From an uncultured Bacteroidales bacterium (GTDB lineage: Bacteria > Bacteroidota > Bacteroidia > Bacteroidales > UBA932), in assembly GCA_944322715.1 (NCBI GenBank), contig CALUPT010000017.1, positions 1-51,160 of the forward strand: DNA of 51,160 bases, read 5' to 3'. Below are positions 1 through 6,251 of this stretch, in pieces (positions within the stretch are counted from its first letter, which is position 1; each line of letters begins with the position of its first letter). A program made the translations under genes and the position numbers. The notes beneath the pieces were generated by a model. The model saw only the letters and a program-made list of their open reading frames with translations, had not been told where the DNA came from and ran no database searches.

Positions 1-36
1 ATTGACAAACTTTTCAAAGAACTCATTTTATTTACC

Positions 37-67
37 GCCAAAGCCGCTTAGGCTTGGCAAATTTTTA
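37..67 (+). terminator. Rho-independent-like terminator at window start
   Basis: The arms GCCAAAGCC (37-45) and GGCTTGGC (51-58) pair around GCTTA with one bulged A, and a T-run follows at 62-67. It would end a plus-strand transcript entering from outside the window. That upstream gene is not visible. Confidence 0.5.
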
Positions 68-101
68 ACGAACTATTATGTATTTGATCAAGACTTGAAC
101 A

Positions 102-1058
102 ATGACAAGGGATATTGAGGAAATAAAGGACAGGATAGCAGGATGTCTTTGGGGACAGGCTATAGGGGATGCTCTAGGCCTTGGAACTGAGTTCATGAGC
201 AGGGATGAAGTGTTGCATAATTATCCGGAGGGCCTTTCAGAATACAGCCAGATAGTGCAGGATTTCCATAGAGAAAGGTGGTGTCAGGGTGACTGGACTG
301 ATGACACTGATATGATGCTCTGCATAGCAAGGGCTATTATTGCAGACAAGGCAATAAATCCTAAAACTGTTGCCCATAATTTCAAAGAATGGTTTAGAGG
401 AACTCCTATGGGTATAGGACAGCTGACATATACTGTGCTTGGATTGTATGACTATGAATCAGACCCTGAGAAGGCAGCTGAAATAGTGTGGGACAGTATG
501 TATGGAAGAAATAATGCAGCTAATGGAGGAGTAATGAGAACTTCTGTTGTAGGCTTGTGGAATGAGAATGTGGCTGGGAATGCTGAAAGAATATGCAGAC
601 TGACTCATGCTGACCCAAGATGTATTGGCTCCTGTGTAGTAATATCAGAGATAATAAACAGTCTGGTGTGGCAAGGCAGGGAGCTGTCATTTGAAGAACT
701 TTGCAGGATTGGTTACAGGTATGATGAGAGGATTGGGATGTATATAATAGCTGGCAAAGTAGGTAAGCTGGAAGATTTGAAACTTGATGATGAACAGACA
801 ATGGGCTACACTCTTAAAACAATGGGATGTGCCATTTGGTGTCTGTTTCATGTAAACAGTTTTAAGGAGGAACTATTGAAAGTGGTAAATGCAGGAGGGG
901 ATGCAGATACCAATGCTGCAGTAGCTTGTGCAATGTTAGGAGCCAAATATGGAAAGAAAGGTATTCCGGAGTATTACATACAGAATCTGAGCAGGAAAGA
1001 TGAATATGAGGAAATGATAAAACAACTGACGGATATACTTGTAGAAAAGTTTATTTAG
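102..1058 (+). CDS. ADP-ribosylglycohydrolase (DraG/ARH family)
   Basis: This 318-residue protein belongs to the ADP-ribosylglycohydrolase family, whose members remove ADP-ribose from proteins, nucleic acids or small molecules with a two-magnesium centre. The first metal motif is WTDDTD at residues 65-70 and the second is GGDADTNA at about 265-272. The N-terminal GxxxGDALG stretch (about 14-26) is also typical of the family. Length is normal and the gene looks intact. It lies alone in an AT-rich stretch whose codon choice (many AGA, ATA and TTA-type codons) differs from the GC-rich genes after 2,640, which suggests acquisition. The natural substrate cannot be told from sequence. No ADP-ribosyltransferase gene is visible next to it, so there is no direct sign of a DarTG-like or phage-defence pair within the window. 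Confidence 0.9.
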   Translation: MTRDIEEIKDRIAGCLWGQAIGDALGLGTEFMSRDEVLHNYPEGLSEYSQIVQDFHRERWCQGDWTDDTDMMLCIARAIIADKAINPKTVAHNFKEWFRGTPMGIGQLTYTVLGLYDYESDPEKAAEIVWDSMYGRNNAANGGVMRTSVVGLWNENVAGNAERICRLTHADPRCIGSCVVISEIINSLVWQGRELSFEELCRIGYRYDERIGMYIIAGKVGKLEDLKLDDEQTMGYTLKTMGCAIWCLFHVNSFKEELLKVVNAGGDADTNAAVACAMLGAKYGKKGIPEYYIQNLSRKDEYEEMIKQLTDILVEKFI

Positions 1059-1095
1059 TTGTGCACTTAGGTATATAATAACATTTTGTATTATT

Positions 1096-1198
1096 CATTA
1101 TGTTAGGATATTTTTCTCCTACTGAATAGGGTAGAATAAAATGAGAAATCGGATGTATTCACTCTTGAATTATTCAAGGAGAAGTGAATACATCTTTT
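1096..1198. repeat. Dispersed ~105 bp hairpin repeat, copy A
   Basis: This is the first of two near-identical intergenic copies; the second is at 1946-2052. Both begin CATTATG(T/G)TAGGATATTTT and end in a long hairpin. Here the hairpin is 1152-1194, with GATGTATTCACT pairing to AGTGAATACATC and an inner TTGAA/TTCAA, followed by CTTTT. It sits just 3' of the ADP-ribosylglycohydrolase gene and could serve as a terminator in either direction. The conserved left part, which has no hairpin, suggests a small mobile or recombination-derived repeat rather than two chance terminators. Confidence 0.75.
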
Positions 1199-1228
1199 CA
1201 TTTATGTTTTATTGTAGATATTTTGGCT

Positions 1229-1301
1229 TGTCAAATAAATGTCACTATATTTGACCACTGCGTGTCCATTTATAGCTTTCATTCGACAATGTCAAATAAA
1301 T
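1229..1301 (+). promoter_or_regulatory. Operator-like repeats upstream of the toxin-antitoxin pair
   Basis: The 12-mer TGTCAAATAAAT occurs twice (1229-1240 and 1290-1301). The first copy also forms an inverted repeat with TATTTGAC (GTCAAATA at 1230-1237, TATTTGAC at 1248-1255). They lie 25-120 bases upstream of the antitoxin -7 box, where autoregulatory operators of type II toxin-antitoxin operons are usually found. The role is inferred. The rest of 1059-1351 holds repeat copy A and no gene. Confidence 0.4.
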
Positions 1302-1325
1302 TTGCCATTGTACTCACTTATTCGC

Positions 1326-1333
1326 TATATTTG
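1326..1333 (+). promoter_or_regulatory. Promoter -7 box of the toxin-antitoxin operon
   Basis: TATATTTG matches TAnnTTTG and lies 18 bases before the antitoxin ATG. A GGAG at 1341-1344, seven bases before the ATG, is one of the few good Shine-Dalgarno sequences in the window. Confidence 0.5.
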
Positions 1334-1351
1334 TCAGAAAGGAGTTAAGTC

Positions 1352-1594
1352 ATGACACAACTTGTTATAAATGTAGATAATCCGGACATTATTCCAAGCC
1401 TCAAAAAGGTACTTGGGCAGATAAAAGGTGTCTCCATAGAAAAGTCAGCAAGGAAGCCATCGGCAAAGGATGAAAAGCAGGCTGTACTGAATAGCATTGA
1501 GACAGGATATAGGGAGGTAATGGAAGCGCGGAGAAAAGGGGAGAAACTTCCAGACCTTGACAGCCTTATTGAAGAACTAAAATCAGCGGAATAA
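1352..1594 (+). CDS. Type II antitoxin-like protein
   Basis: This is a small, charged 80-residue protein placed directly before a RelE/ParE-like toxin, with two bases between stop and start. Its N-terminus (MTQLVINVDNPDIIPSLKKV) reads as a beta strand plus helix, and the C-terminal half is a run of charged helix, the usual shape of an antitoxin with a DNA-binding or dimerising N-terminus and a toxin-wrapping tail. Similar short proteins precede RelE-like toxins in many Bacteroides genomes. The call rests mostly on gene order, because no named antitoxin family motif is unmistakable. A good GGAG ribosome site and a TATATTTG promoter lie upstream, and repeated 12-mers further upstream could be its operator. 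AT-rich like the rest of the island. Confidence 0.7.
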   Translation: MTQLVINVDNPDIIPSLKKVLGQIKGVSIEKSARKPSAKDEKQAVLNSIETGYREVMEARRKGEKLPDLDSLIEELKSAE

Positions 1595-1596
1595 GT

Positions 1597-1935
1597 ATGA
1601 TACATATTTCCTATTCTCCTGAATTTCTGAAACAGCTGAAACATCTTGCCAAGAAGTATAAATCCATAGCAGGTGATTTGGAAGTACTGAGGGATGAACT
1701 CAAACAAAATCCATATTCTGGAGCAGACCTTGGAGGTGGTGCAAGAAAAGTAAGGATGAGTATCAAAAGCAACGGGAAAGGCAAAAGTGGAGGAGCAAGA
1801 GTTATAACATACCTAGTTTCAGCAGTTGAAGAAAATATAGAAGTTTCACTACTGACCATTTATGACAAATCTGAAAGAGAGAATATCAGTGACAAGGAAA
1901 TAAGGTCTCTGATACAGGCTTTGGAGAATGAATGA
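1597..1935 (+). CDS. RelE/ParE-superfamily toxin
   Basis: The 112-residue product has the compact RelE/HigB-type layout: a short first strand (IHISYSPEFLKQLKHL), two helices with a Lys-rich hairpin, then strands carrying the conserved basic residues (RKVRMSI at about 50-56, then a GGARVITYL strand) and a C-terminal LLTIYDKSE strand like the YxKSE ending seen in HigB/RelE proteins of Bacteroidetes. Such toxins usually cleave mRNA on the ribosome. Co-transcription with the antitoxin is implied by the two-base gap. The gene looks intact. The insert KSNGKGKSGG is a flexible basic loop. A RelE rather than a ParE (gyrase poison) activity is likelier but not proven by sequence. Confidence 0.8.
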   Translation: MIHISYSPEFLKQLKHLAKKYKSIAGDLEVLRDELKQNPYSGADLGGGARKVRMSIKSNGKGKSGGARVITYLVSAVEENIEVSLLTIYDKSERENISDKEIRSLIQALENE

Positions 1936-1945
1936 TGTTTCTATC

Positions 1946-2052
1946 CATTATGGTAGGATATTTTCTTTCTTGCCGAACAAGGTAAGATGAAATGAGGAAT
2001 CAGATGTATTCACTTTTGAATTTATTTTCAAGGAGAAGTGAATACATCTTTT
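1946..2052. repeat. Dispersed ~105 bp hairpin repeat, copy B
   Basis: Second copy of the repeat at 1096-1198, in the same orientation and about 80% alike by eye. The hairpin here is 2003-2048: GATGTATTCACT and AGTGAATACATC around a TTGAA/TTCAA inner stem, followed by TTTTT. Together the two copies bracket the toxin-antitoxin operon as direct repeats. Confidence 0.75.
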
Positions 2053-2114
2053 TAATTTGAAGTATGGTAGAAGATAGTGAGTTTGAGCAAAAATAGTTAT
2101 ATTAGACTGTATAA

Positions 2115-2417
2115 ATGCTTTGTGATATGCAGACAGAGGAAATATTGGAGAAACTGAGGGAGTATAAGGCTGAAAAGGCTGAAGTCTATGGCATTGAGAC
2201 TCTTGGGCTGTATGGAAGCTGTGCAAGAGGGGAACAGTTGCCGGACAGTGACATTGATGTATGCATTAAGTTGAAGCGCCCTGATTTCTTCAATATGACG
2301 GGGATTCAGGAGGAATTGGAGAGCATTTTCAAAAGAAAAGTTGATTTGGTTTCTCTTGGAGCCATATTCAGACCAGTATTCAAGAAAAACTTGGAAAGAG
2401 ATGCAGTGTTTGTATAA
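2115..2417 (+). CDS. MNT-type minimal nucleotidyltransferase (antitoxin-like)
   Basis: This 100-residue protein has the minimal nucleotidyltransferase signature: GSCARG at 34-39, then DSDID at 44-48 with the two metal-binding aspartates (46 and 48), and a third Asp in KVDLVSL (about 77). In the MntA/HepT class such proteins pair with a HEPN ribonuclease; MntA transfers AMP groups onto a HepT tyrosine and silences it. The usual partner should start just downstream, and a start codon overlapping this gene does exist at 2401, but only 19 codons remain (see 2401-2460). The nucleotidyltransferase therefore looks intact while its toxin is lost. The start could instead be the Met at 2127, which would drop four residues. 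Confidence 0.85.
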   Translation: MLCDMQTEEILEKLREYKAEKAEVYGIETLGLYGSCARGEQLPDSDIDVCIKLKRPDFFNMTGIQEELESIFKRKVDLVSLGAIFRPVFKKNLERDAVFV

Positions 2418-2460
2418 CGATGAATTGCTGGAGATGCTTGGTTTTATCAGGCAGGTATGA
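2401..2460 (+). pseudogene. Remnant of HEPN (HepT/DUF86) toxin gene
   Basis: A frame begins with ATG at 2401, overlapping the end of the nucleotidyltransferase gene by 17 bases, and reads MQCLYNDELLEMLGFIRQV before TGA at 2458. The position, the overlap and the N-terminal pattern (Tyr-Asn-Asp-Glu-Leu followed by an amphipathic helix) fit the start of a HEPN/DUF86 protein, which normally runs to about 110-130 residues. The catalytic RxxxxH region is absent from the following 180 bases. I infer a truncation by deletion. With only 19 codons the family call is tentative. Confidence 0.45.
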
Positions 2461-2553
2461 TGCTTTTTTTGAAAACTTGAAAAGTAAGTAGGCTGCCAAT
2501 TATTCAGCAGGAGGAAGTGCTCTTGTACTGTGGATGTTGCTCGGGCACTCAAC

Positions 2554-2586
2554 AAAATTGCCTCATTATGTGGGCAATTTTTTGTT
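2554..2586 (+). terminator. Rho-independent terminator at island edge
   Basis: AAAATTGCC (2554-2562) and GGCAATTTT (2573-2581) form a nine-pair stem with a ten-base loop, followed by TTTTGTTT. It separates the accessory genes from the housekeeping region that starts at 2650. Confidence 0.7.
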
Positions 2587-2617
2587 TGCAGAATGATGGC
2601 GAGTCGTGCTAAATCCC

Positions 2618-2625
2618 TATTTTTG
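2618..2625 (+). promoter_or_regulatory. Promoter -7 box of Gfo/Idh/MocA gene
   Basis: TATTTTTG matches TAnnTTTG, 24 bases before the ATG at 2650. Confidence 0.45.
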
Positions 2626-2649
2626 TCTCAGGTAGAATAACAGCATTGT

Positions 2650-3696
2650 ATGGACAAGGTTCGTTTCGGGGTGGTCGGGACCAATTTCATAACCGACTGG
2701 GTGTTGGCGGGAGCAGCTCAGGACAGCAGATTTGAACTGGCTGCCGTATGTTCGAGGACAGAAGGGAGGGCGGAAGAATTTGCCCGAAAGTATAATATTC
2801 CCCACAAGTTCACTTCTCTGGAAGAGATGGCTGCAAGTCCTTTTGTGGATGCGGTATATATTGCCACTCCAAATTTTCTGCACGCCAGCCAGAGCATGTT
2901 GTGCATGAGCTATGGCAAGCATGTGCTTTGCGAGAAGCCTCTTGCCTCGAATGCAGCTGAAGCGAAGGCTATGATCGAGGCGTCCGGGAGGTATAATGTC
3001 ACGCTGATGGAAGCGATGAAGCCGACCCTTACCCCGAATTTCAAGACAGTGCTGGACAATTTCGGGAAGGTGGGAAAGGTGCGCAGGTATTTTTCCTCAT
3101 ATTGCCAGTATTCATCCAGATATGACCGTTTCAAGGCAGGGGAATATGTGAATGCATTCAACCCGGAGTATGCCAACGGAGCTGTTATGGATATAGGAGT
3201 CTATACCATATACCCTATGGTTGTTCTGTTCGGGATGCCGGATCGTATCATGGCATCCGGAACCGTACTTTCATCGGGCGCGGATGGGCAAGGGAGTGTC
3301 CTGTTCCGATATCTTGGGATGGAGGCATCGGTGCTGTATTCGAAGATTGCTGATTCTTATCTACCGACCGAGATCCAGGGAGAGGACGGGACATTGGTCA
3401 TGGACCGTATCAATAGGATAGGCAATGTGGCCTTTATACCTCGAAGACGGCAGGTGACCGGAGGTAAAGGGGAGCCGGCGCACCCGGTGGACCTGACACT
3501 TGCCGCTGAAATGGATGAATACTATTATGAAGTATCGGAATTCATAGATCTGGTGCAGTCAGGCAGACTGGAATCATTGATAAACAGCCACAGGAATTCA
3601 TTGTCGGTAATGCAGATCACCGATGAGATAAGACGCCAGCTCGGAGTGACCTTCCCTGCGGATTATTATAGTTGTTCCCAGACTGTTTCACGGTAG
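2650..3696 (+). CDS. Gfo/Idh/MocA-family NAD(P)-dependent oxidoreductase
   Basis: This 348-residue protein has an N-terminal Rossmann fold beginning FGVVGTNFITDWVL (residues 6-19), the family's CEKPLASN motif at 94-101 that binds the nicotinamide end of the cofactor, and a C-terminal alpha/beta substrate domain with the VMDIGVYTIYP segment (about 179-189) typical of the dehydrogenase branch. Family members oxidise or reduce sugars, inositols or related compounds; the substrate here cannot be read from sequence. It is the first gene with the GC-rich codon usage of the core chromosome. Its last 31 bases overlap the decayed end of the convergent HD pseudogene. It appears to be transcribed alone. 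Confidence 0.9.
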   Translation: MDKVRFGVVGTNFITDWVLAGAAQDSRFELAAVCSRTEGRAEEFARKYNIPHKFTSLEEMAASPFVDAVYIATPNFLHASQSMLCMSYGKHVLCEKPLASNAAEAKAMIEASGRYNVTLMEAMKPTLTPNFKTVLDNFGKVGKVRRYFSSYCQYSSRYDRFKAGEYVNAFNPEYANGAVMDIGVYTIYPMVVLFGMPDRIMASGTVLSSGADGQGSVLFRYLGMEASVLYSKIADSYLPTEIQGEDGTLVMDRINRIGNVAFIPRRRQVTGGKGEPAHPVDLTLAAEMDEYYYEVSEFIDLVQSGRLESLINSHRNSLSVMQITDEIRRQLGVTFPADYYSCSQTVSR

Positions 3697-4175
3697 ATTC
3701 TTGAGACTTCTTCTTTAGCGGCCTTGTGATCGGCCAGCAGGGTACGCAGTTCGAGAAGTCTCAACGCATTTCCGCTCCAGGGAATCCACAGTTGAAGATA
3801 GCCCATCAGCTCCATATTTGTCGTAGAGATGGTCAAGCGCACGCTCTATCTGGTCGGCAGGAGACAATTCGGGGTATCGTGACATTCCGTACATAAGTGT
3901 CCTGCGGATAACAGTGCCGGATCTATCAGCCGGTCTGCTTCCGATACAATCTTTCCATAAATGCTGCGTGGTTCCGCCAGCCTTGATGCCCTGTGGTCCT
4001 CGGCTGCCTGGGCGATGAGTTCAATCTGCGCGGAGTCGAACCATGCCCTTAGTGATCTGTCTTTTCTGATGATTATTCCTGAATTGATGTGATGATCCTG
4101 TTTCCCGTATATCCGTCCGAGGTCATGCGATGCAGCCGCAACTGCAAGGATTTCAGGTATCCTGTCCATATTCTG
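3666..4175 (-). pseudogene. HD-domain phosphohydrolase, 5'-truncated with two frameshifts
   Basis: Read on the minus strand from just after tRNA-Gln, the sequence encodes MDRIPEILAVAAASHDLGRI, a histidine-rich HxxxSGxIIR segment and AAEDHRAS, then IYGKIVSEADRLIDP, the pattern of small HD-domain hydrolases found in gut Bacteroidales. Three faults are visible. The first ~45 residues, which should carry the first metal-binding histidine, are missing: tRNA-Gln occupies that place. A one-base loss near 3917-3921 breaks the frame after RLIDP (the next frame reads TVIRRTLMYGMSRYPELSPA). A one-base gain near 3803-3806 (GGG where GG is expected) breaks it again (the next frame reads GYLQLWIPWSGNALRLLELR and runs to TAA at 3666). 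The 3' end overlaps the convergent oxidoreductase gene. Sequencing error could explain the indels but not the missing start. Confidence 0.8.
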
Positions 4176-4246
4176 TTGAGATACCAAGATTCGAACTTGG
4201 ACAGACAGAACCAAAATCTGTAGTGCTACCATTACACCATATCTCA
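4176..4246 (-). tRNA. tRNA-Gln (anticodon TTG)
   Basis: Read on the minus strand, acceptor arms TGAGATA and TATCTCA pair, the D arm is GTGTAATGGTAGCAC, the anticodon loop is ATTTTGGT with anticodon TTG, and the T arm is CCAAGTTCGAATCTTGG. No CCA is encoded. Its 3' end directly touches a truncated gene (3666-4175), a common mark of past integration or deletion at a tRNA. Confidence 0.95.
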
Positions 4247-4256
4247 ATTCCGGCGG

Positions 4257-4286
4257 CAAAGTTACGATTATTTTGCCATTTTGCAA
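4257..4286 (-). promoter_or_regulatory. tRNA-Gln promoter
   Basis: On the minus strand TTG (4286-4284), 19 bases, then TAACTTTG (4264-4257) is a textbook Bacteroidetes promoter ending 10 bases before the tRNA. The -33 TTG lies inside the perfect 18-base palindrome GCCATTTTGCAAAATGGC (4275-4292). Confidence 0.8.
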
Positions 4287-4294
4287 AATGGCCG

Positions 4295-4684
4295 CTATGC
4301 CATTCTGGTGAGTTCTATTATGACATACGTTTCATAGTCATCGATACCTATCCGGAGGCTGTATGTCCCGGTGTTGTTATACCAGTAGACCGTACTGCCG
4401 GATGATGGCTCCTTGATGAAACCAGAGGCTCCGAGTTTGTTCTTGAAGGCCTCGACATGCTCCCGCTCAACATTATAGTCACAGAACATCAGGGTCTCTC
4501 CTTCGCTGTCATTGATATAATAGGCATTCTCTATGTCTCCATCATATTCCGGGAAATATTCCAGTAAAGAGTATGACACGACACATTCGCCCCAAGAAAG
4601 AGGCTCCGAACCTCCCTCTCCGTCACAACCGGCGGCAAACATTCCGAGCAAAACAGCCGTTGCGGCAATAAATAACCTTTTCAT
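4295..4684 (-). CDS. Small lipoprotein of unknown function
   Basis: The 129-residue protein starts with a lysine-arginine signal peptide and reaches a Cys at position 20 after GMFAAG, which reads as a lipoprotein signal; the acidic/Gly stretch after it (DGEGGSE) resembles the lipoprotein export signal of Bacteroidetes, so it may be surface exposed. The mature part has no Cys pair repeats and no recognised domain. It alternates aromatic and acidic residues (YFPEYDGD, VYWYNN) and ends in two likely beta strands. I do not recognise a family. It is followed by the palindrome and promoter of tRNA-Gln, and separated from the upstream YqaA-type gene by 86 bases, so it may have its own promoter, although no clear TAnnTTTG box is seen. 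Confidence 0.7.
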   Translation of the reverse strand: MKRLFIAATAVLLGMFAAGCDGEGGSEPLSWGECVVSYSLLEYFPEYDGDIENAYYINDSEGETLMFCDYNVEREHVEAFKNKLGASGFIKEPSSGSTVYWYNNTGTYSLRIGIDDYETYVIIELTRMA

Positions 4685-4770
4685 TTTTTTCTGCCGTTAA
4701 ATACGAGTATCATTCAATTAAAAAATGGCTTGCATGTCTTACAGAGTCTGTCCCGGGACCCGTTTGGACA

Positions 4771-5208
4771 TCAGAACAGCCCGTATATCAGATTCCATGC
4801 CAGGAATCTGGCGAATTTGCCGGCAAGCAGCAGGATGATTGTCCATACCGGGCGGGTCTTGTAGAAACCGAGGGCTATCGCTATGACATCCCCGATAAAC
4901 GGGACCCAACATACAAGTGCCAGCCAGACTCCGTATTTGTCGATATATGATTTCTGCTTCTGCAGGGTCTCCGGCTTCACCTTGAACCATTTCTCTATCC
5001 ATTCCCATTTGCCTATCCAGCCTATCCAGTATGTAAATACGCTTCCGAGCCAGTTGCCTGCTGTTCCGACAATGAGACAGCCGGCGGGGTCTTTCGTGGC
5101 GGCAAGTATTGCCATATACAGCACATCCGAACTGAAAGGCAGAATGGTGGCCGCGAGAAATGTCCCTATGAACAGTCCGACAAGTCCGAGATTTTCCAGT
5201 CCAAACAT
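4771..5208 (-). CDS. YqaA/DedA-family inner-membrane protein
   Basis: With the start at MFGLENLGLVG the protein has 145 residues and belongs to the YqaA branch of the VTT/SNARE-associated (DedA-like) family. Visible features are an N-terminal hydrophobic hairpin (LVGLFIGTFLAATILPFSSD), the conserved GNWLGSVFTYWIGW re-entrant segment, and the PFIGDVIAIALGFYKT segment before the last membrane helix. Family members are thought to help lipid or phosphate-carrier transport across the membrane; no specific role can be assigned. A longer frame runs back to 5274, but that would overlap tadA, which stops at 5225, so the internal Met at 5208 is preferred. It probably shares a transcript with tadA. Confidence 0.85.
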   Translation of the reverse strand: MFGLENLGLVGLFIGTFLAATILPFSSDVLYMAILAATKDPAGCLIVGTAGNWLGSVFTYWIGWIGKWEWIEKWFKVKPETLQKQKSYIDKYGVWLALVCWVPFIGDVIAIALGFYKTRPVWTIILLLAGKFARFLAWNLIYGLF

Positions 5209-5224
5209 AGTCCTTTGGCAGGTA

Positions 5225-5671
5225 TCATTTGCGTTTCTCCCTGAAGAATGCGGATACTGTTTCCCCGCATTCATCGGCCAGTACGCCGGCAGTGACTTCC
5301 GTCTTGGGATGCATCAGGGAAGGGGAGTACAGGGAGAATCCCCGTTTCGGGTCGGCGGCTCCGTACACGACGCGTCCTATCTGGGACCAGGCAAGCGCTC
5401 CCGCACACATCGGGCAAGGTTCGACAGTAACATACATTGTGCAGTCGTTGAGGTATTTACCTCCCATGGCCTCAGTGGCGGCCGTAATGGCGATCATTTC
5501 CGCATGGGCGGTGGGATCGTGCAGGCTTTCGGTCATATTGTGGCCGCGTCCGATGATCCGGCCTCTGCATACGACTACCGCCCCGACAGGCACTTCATCC
5601 TTGTCGGCGGCATATCCGGCCTCCCTCAGGGCCTCACGCATAAACTTCTCGTCCTGATCAGTTGCCATCAT
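5225..5671 (-). CDS. tadA: tRNA(adenine34) deaminase
   Basis: The 148-residue protein is a cytidine/deoxycytidylate deaminase-fold enzyme that converts A34 of tRNA-Arg(ACG) to inosine. The zinc site is complete: HAE at residues 56-58 (His ligand and proton-shuttling Glu) and PCPMC at 85-89 (two Cys ligands). The N-terminal helix (KFMREALREAGYAA) and the FF.EKR tail near the C-terminus are characteristic of TadA. Length is normal. It precedes the YqaA-type gene by 16 bases on the same strand and follows the gamma-carbonic anhydrase-like gene by 35 bases, so the three may form one operon. Confidence 0.95.
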   Translation of the reverse strand: MMATDQDEKFMREALREAGYAADKDEVPVGAVVVCRGRIIGRGHNMTESLHDPTAHAEMIAITAATEAMGGKYLNDCTMYVTVEPCPMCAGALAWSQIGRVVYGAADPKRGFSLYSPSLMHPKTEVTAGVLADECGETVSAFFREKRK

Positions 5672-5706
5672 CTATCAGTCTTTTCATGGTCCCGGCCACC
5701 CTGCGG

Positions 5707-6210
5707 CTACCTGTACCATTCCTTATATTCTATGTAGTGCATAGCGTTGTCATGAGCCATCCCGGTTATACGGTCAGAAGAGTCCTTGACCTTCTTTGCA
5801 GGAACACCTGCCCATATTCCCGGTTCGAGCACCTTGTTCTCCAGTACGACCGCTCCGGCCGCCACGACAGTCCCGTCAGGGATTACGGCATTGTCCATCA
5901 CTATCGCGCCCATTCCGATAAGCACATCGTTGCCTATCCTGGCTCCATGCACAATGGCGTTATGCCCGACAGATACGTTGTTGCCGATGATGACTTCGGA
6001 GACATCGGTAGTCGCGTGCAACACGGCACAGTCCTGGATATTTACATTGTCTCCGAGCCTTATCGGACCTACATCGCCTCTTAGTACGGCCCCGTACCAG
6101 ATACTGCAGTCCCGTCCTGTCTTCACATCTCCGATAAGGGCTGCGTTTTCGGCGACAAAGGTCCCTTCACCTGTGGAGGGGACCTTTCCGTTCAGTTCCT
6201 TTATTATCAT
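5707..6210 (-). CDS. Gamma-carbonic anhydrase-like hexapeptide-repeat protein
   Basis: Starting at MIIKELNGKVP the protein has 167 residues and consists almost wholly of a left-handed beta helix (hexapeptide repeats such as VWYGAVLRGD-type and IGNNVSVGHNAIVHGARIGND). The three histidines that bind metal in gamma-class carbonic anhydrases are in place (about 65, 83 and 88). Members of the YrdA/CaiE branch often lack strong anhydrase activity, so a catalytic role is not certain. An upstream in-frame extension to 6315 reads through tandem intergenic repeats (see 6252-6378) and is rejected as coding. The last part (HYIEYKEWYR) is the usual C-terminal helix. Confidence 0.9.
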   Translation of the reverse strand: MIIKELNGKVPSTGEGTFVAENAALIGDVKTGRDCSIWYGAVLRGDVGPIRLGDNVNIQDCAVLHATTDVSEVIIGNNVSVGHNAIVHGARIGNDVLIGMGAIVMDNAVIPDGTVVAAGAVVLENKVLEPGIWAGVPAKKVKDSSDRITGMAHDNAMHYIEYKEWYR

Positions 6211-6251
6211 ATCAGTGTCTTGTTCATTTATATTATGTAGGGAGAACAGAT

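Noticed and set aside
102..1058. A DarTG-like or ADP-ribosylation defence pair
   Set aside because: Only the hydrolase is present; no ADP-ribosyltransferase or macrodomain gene lies next to it.
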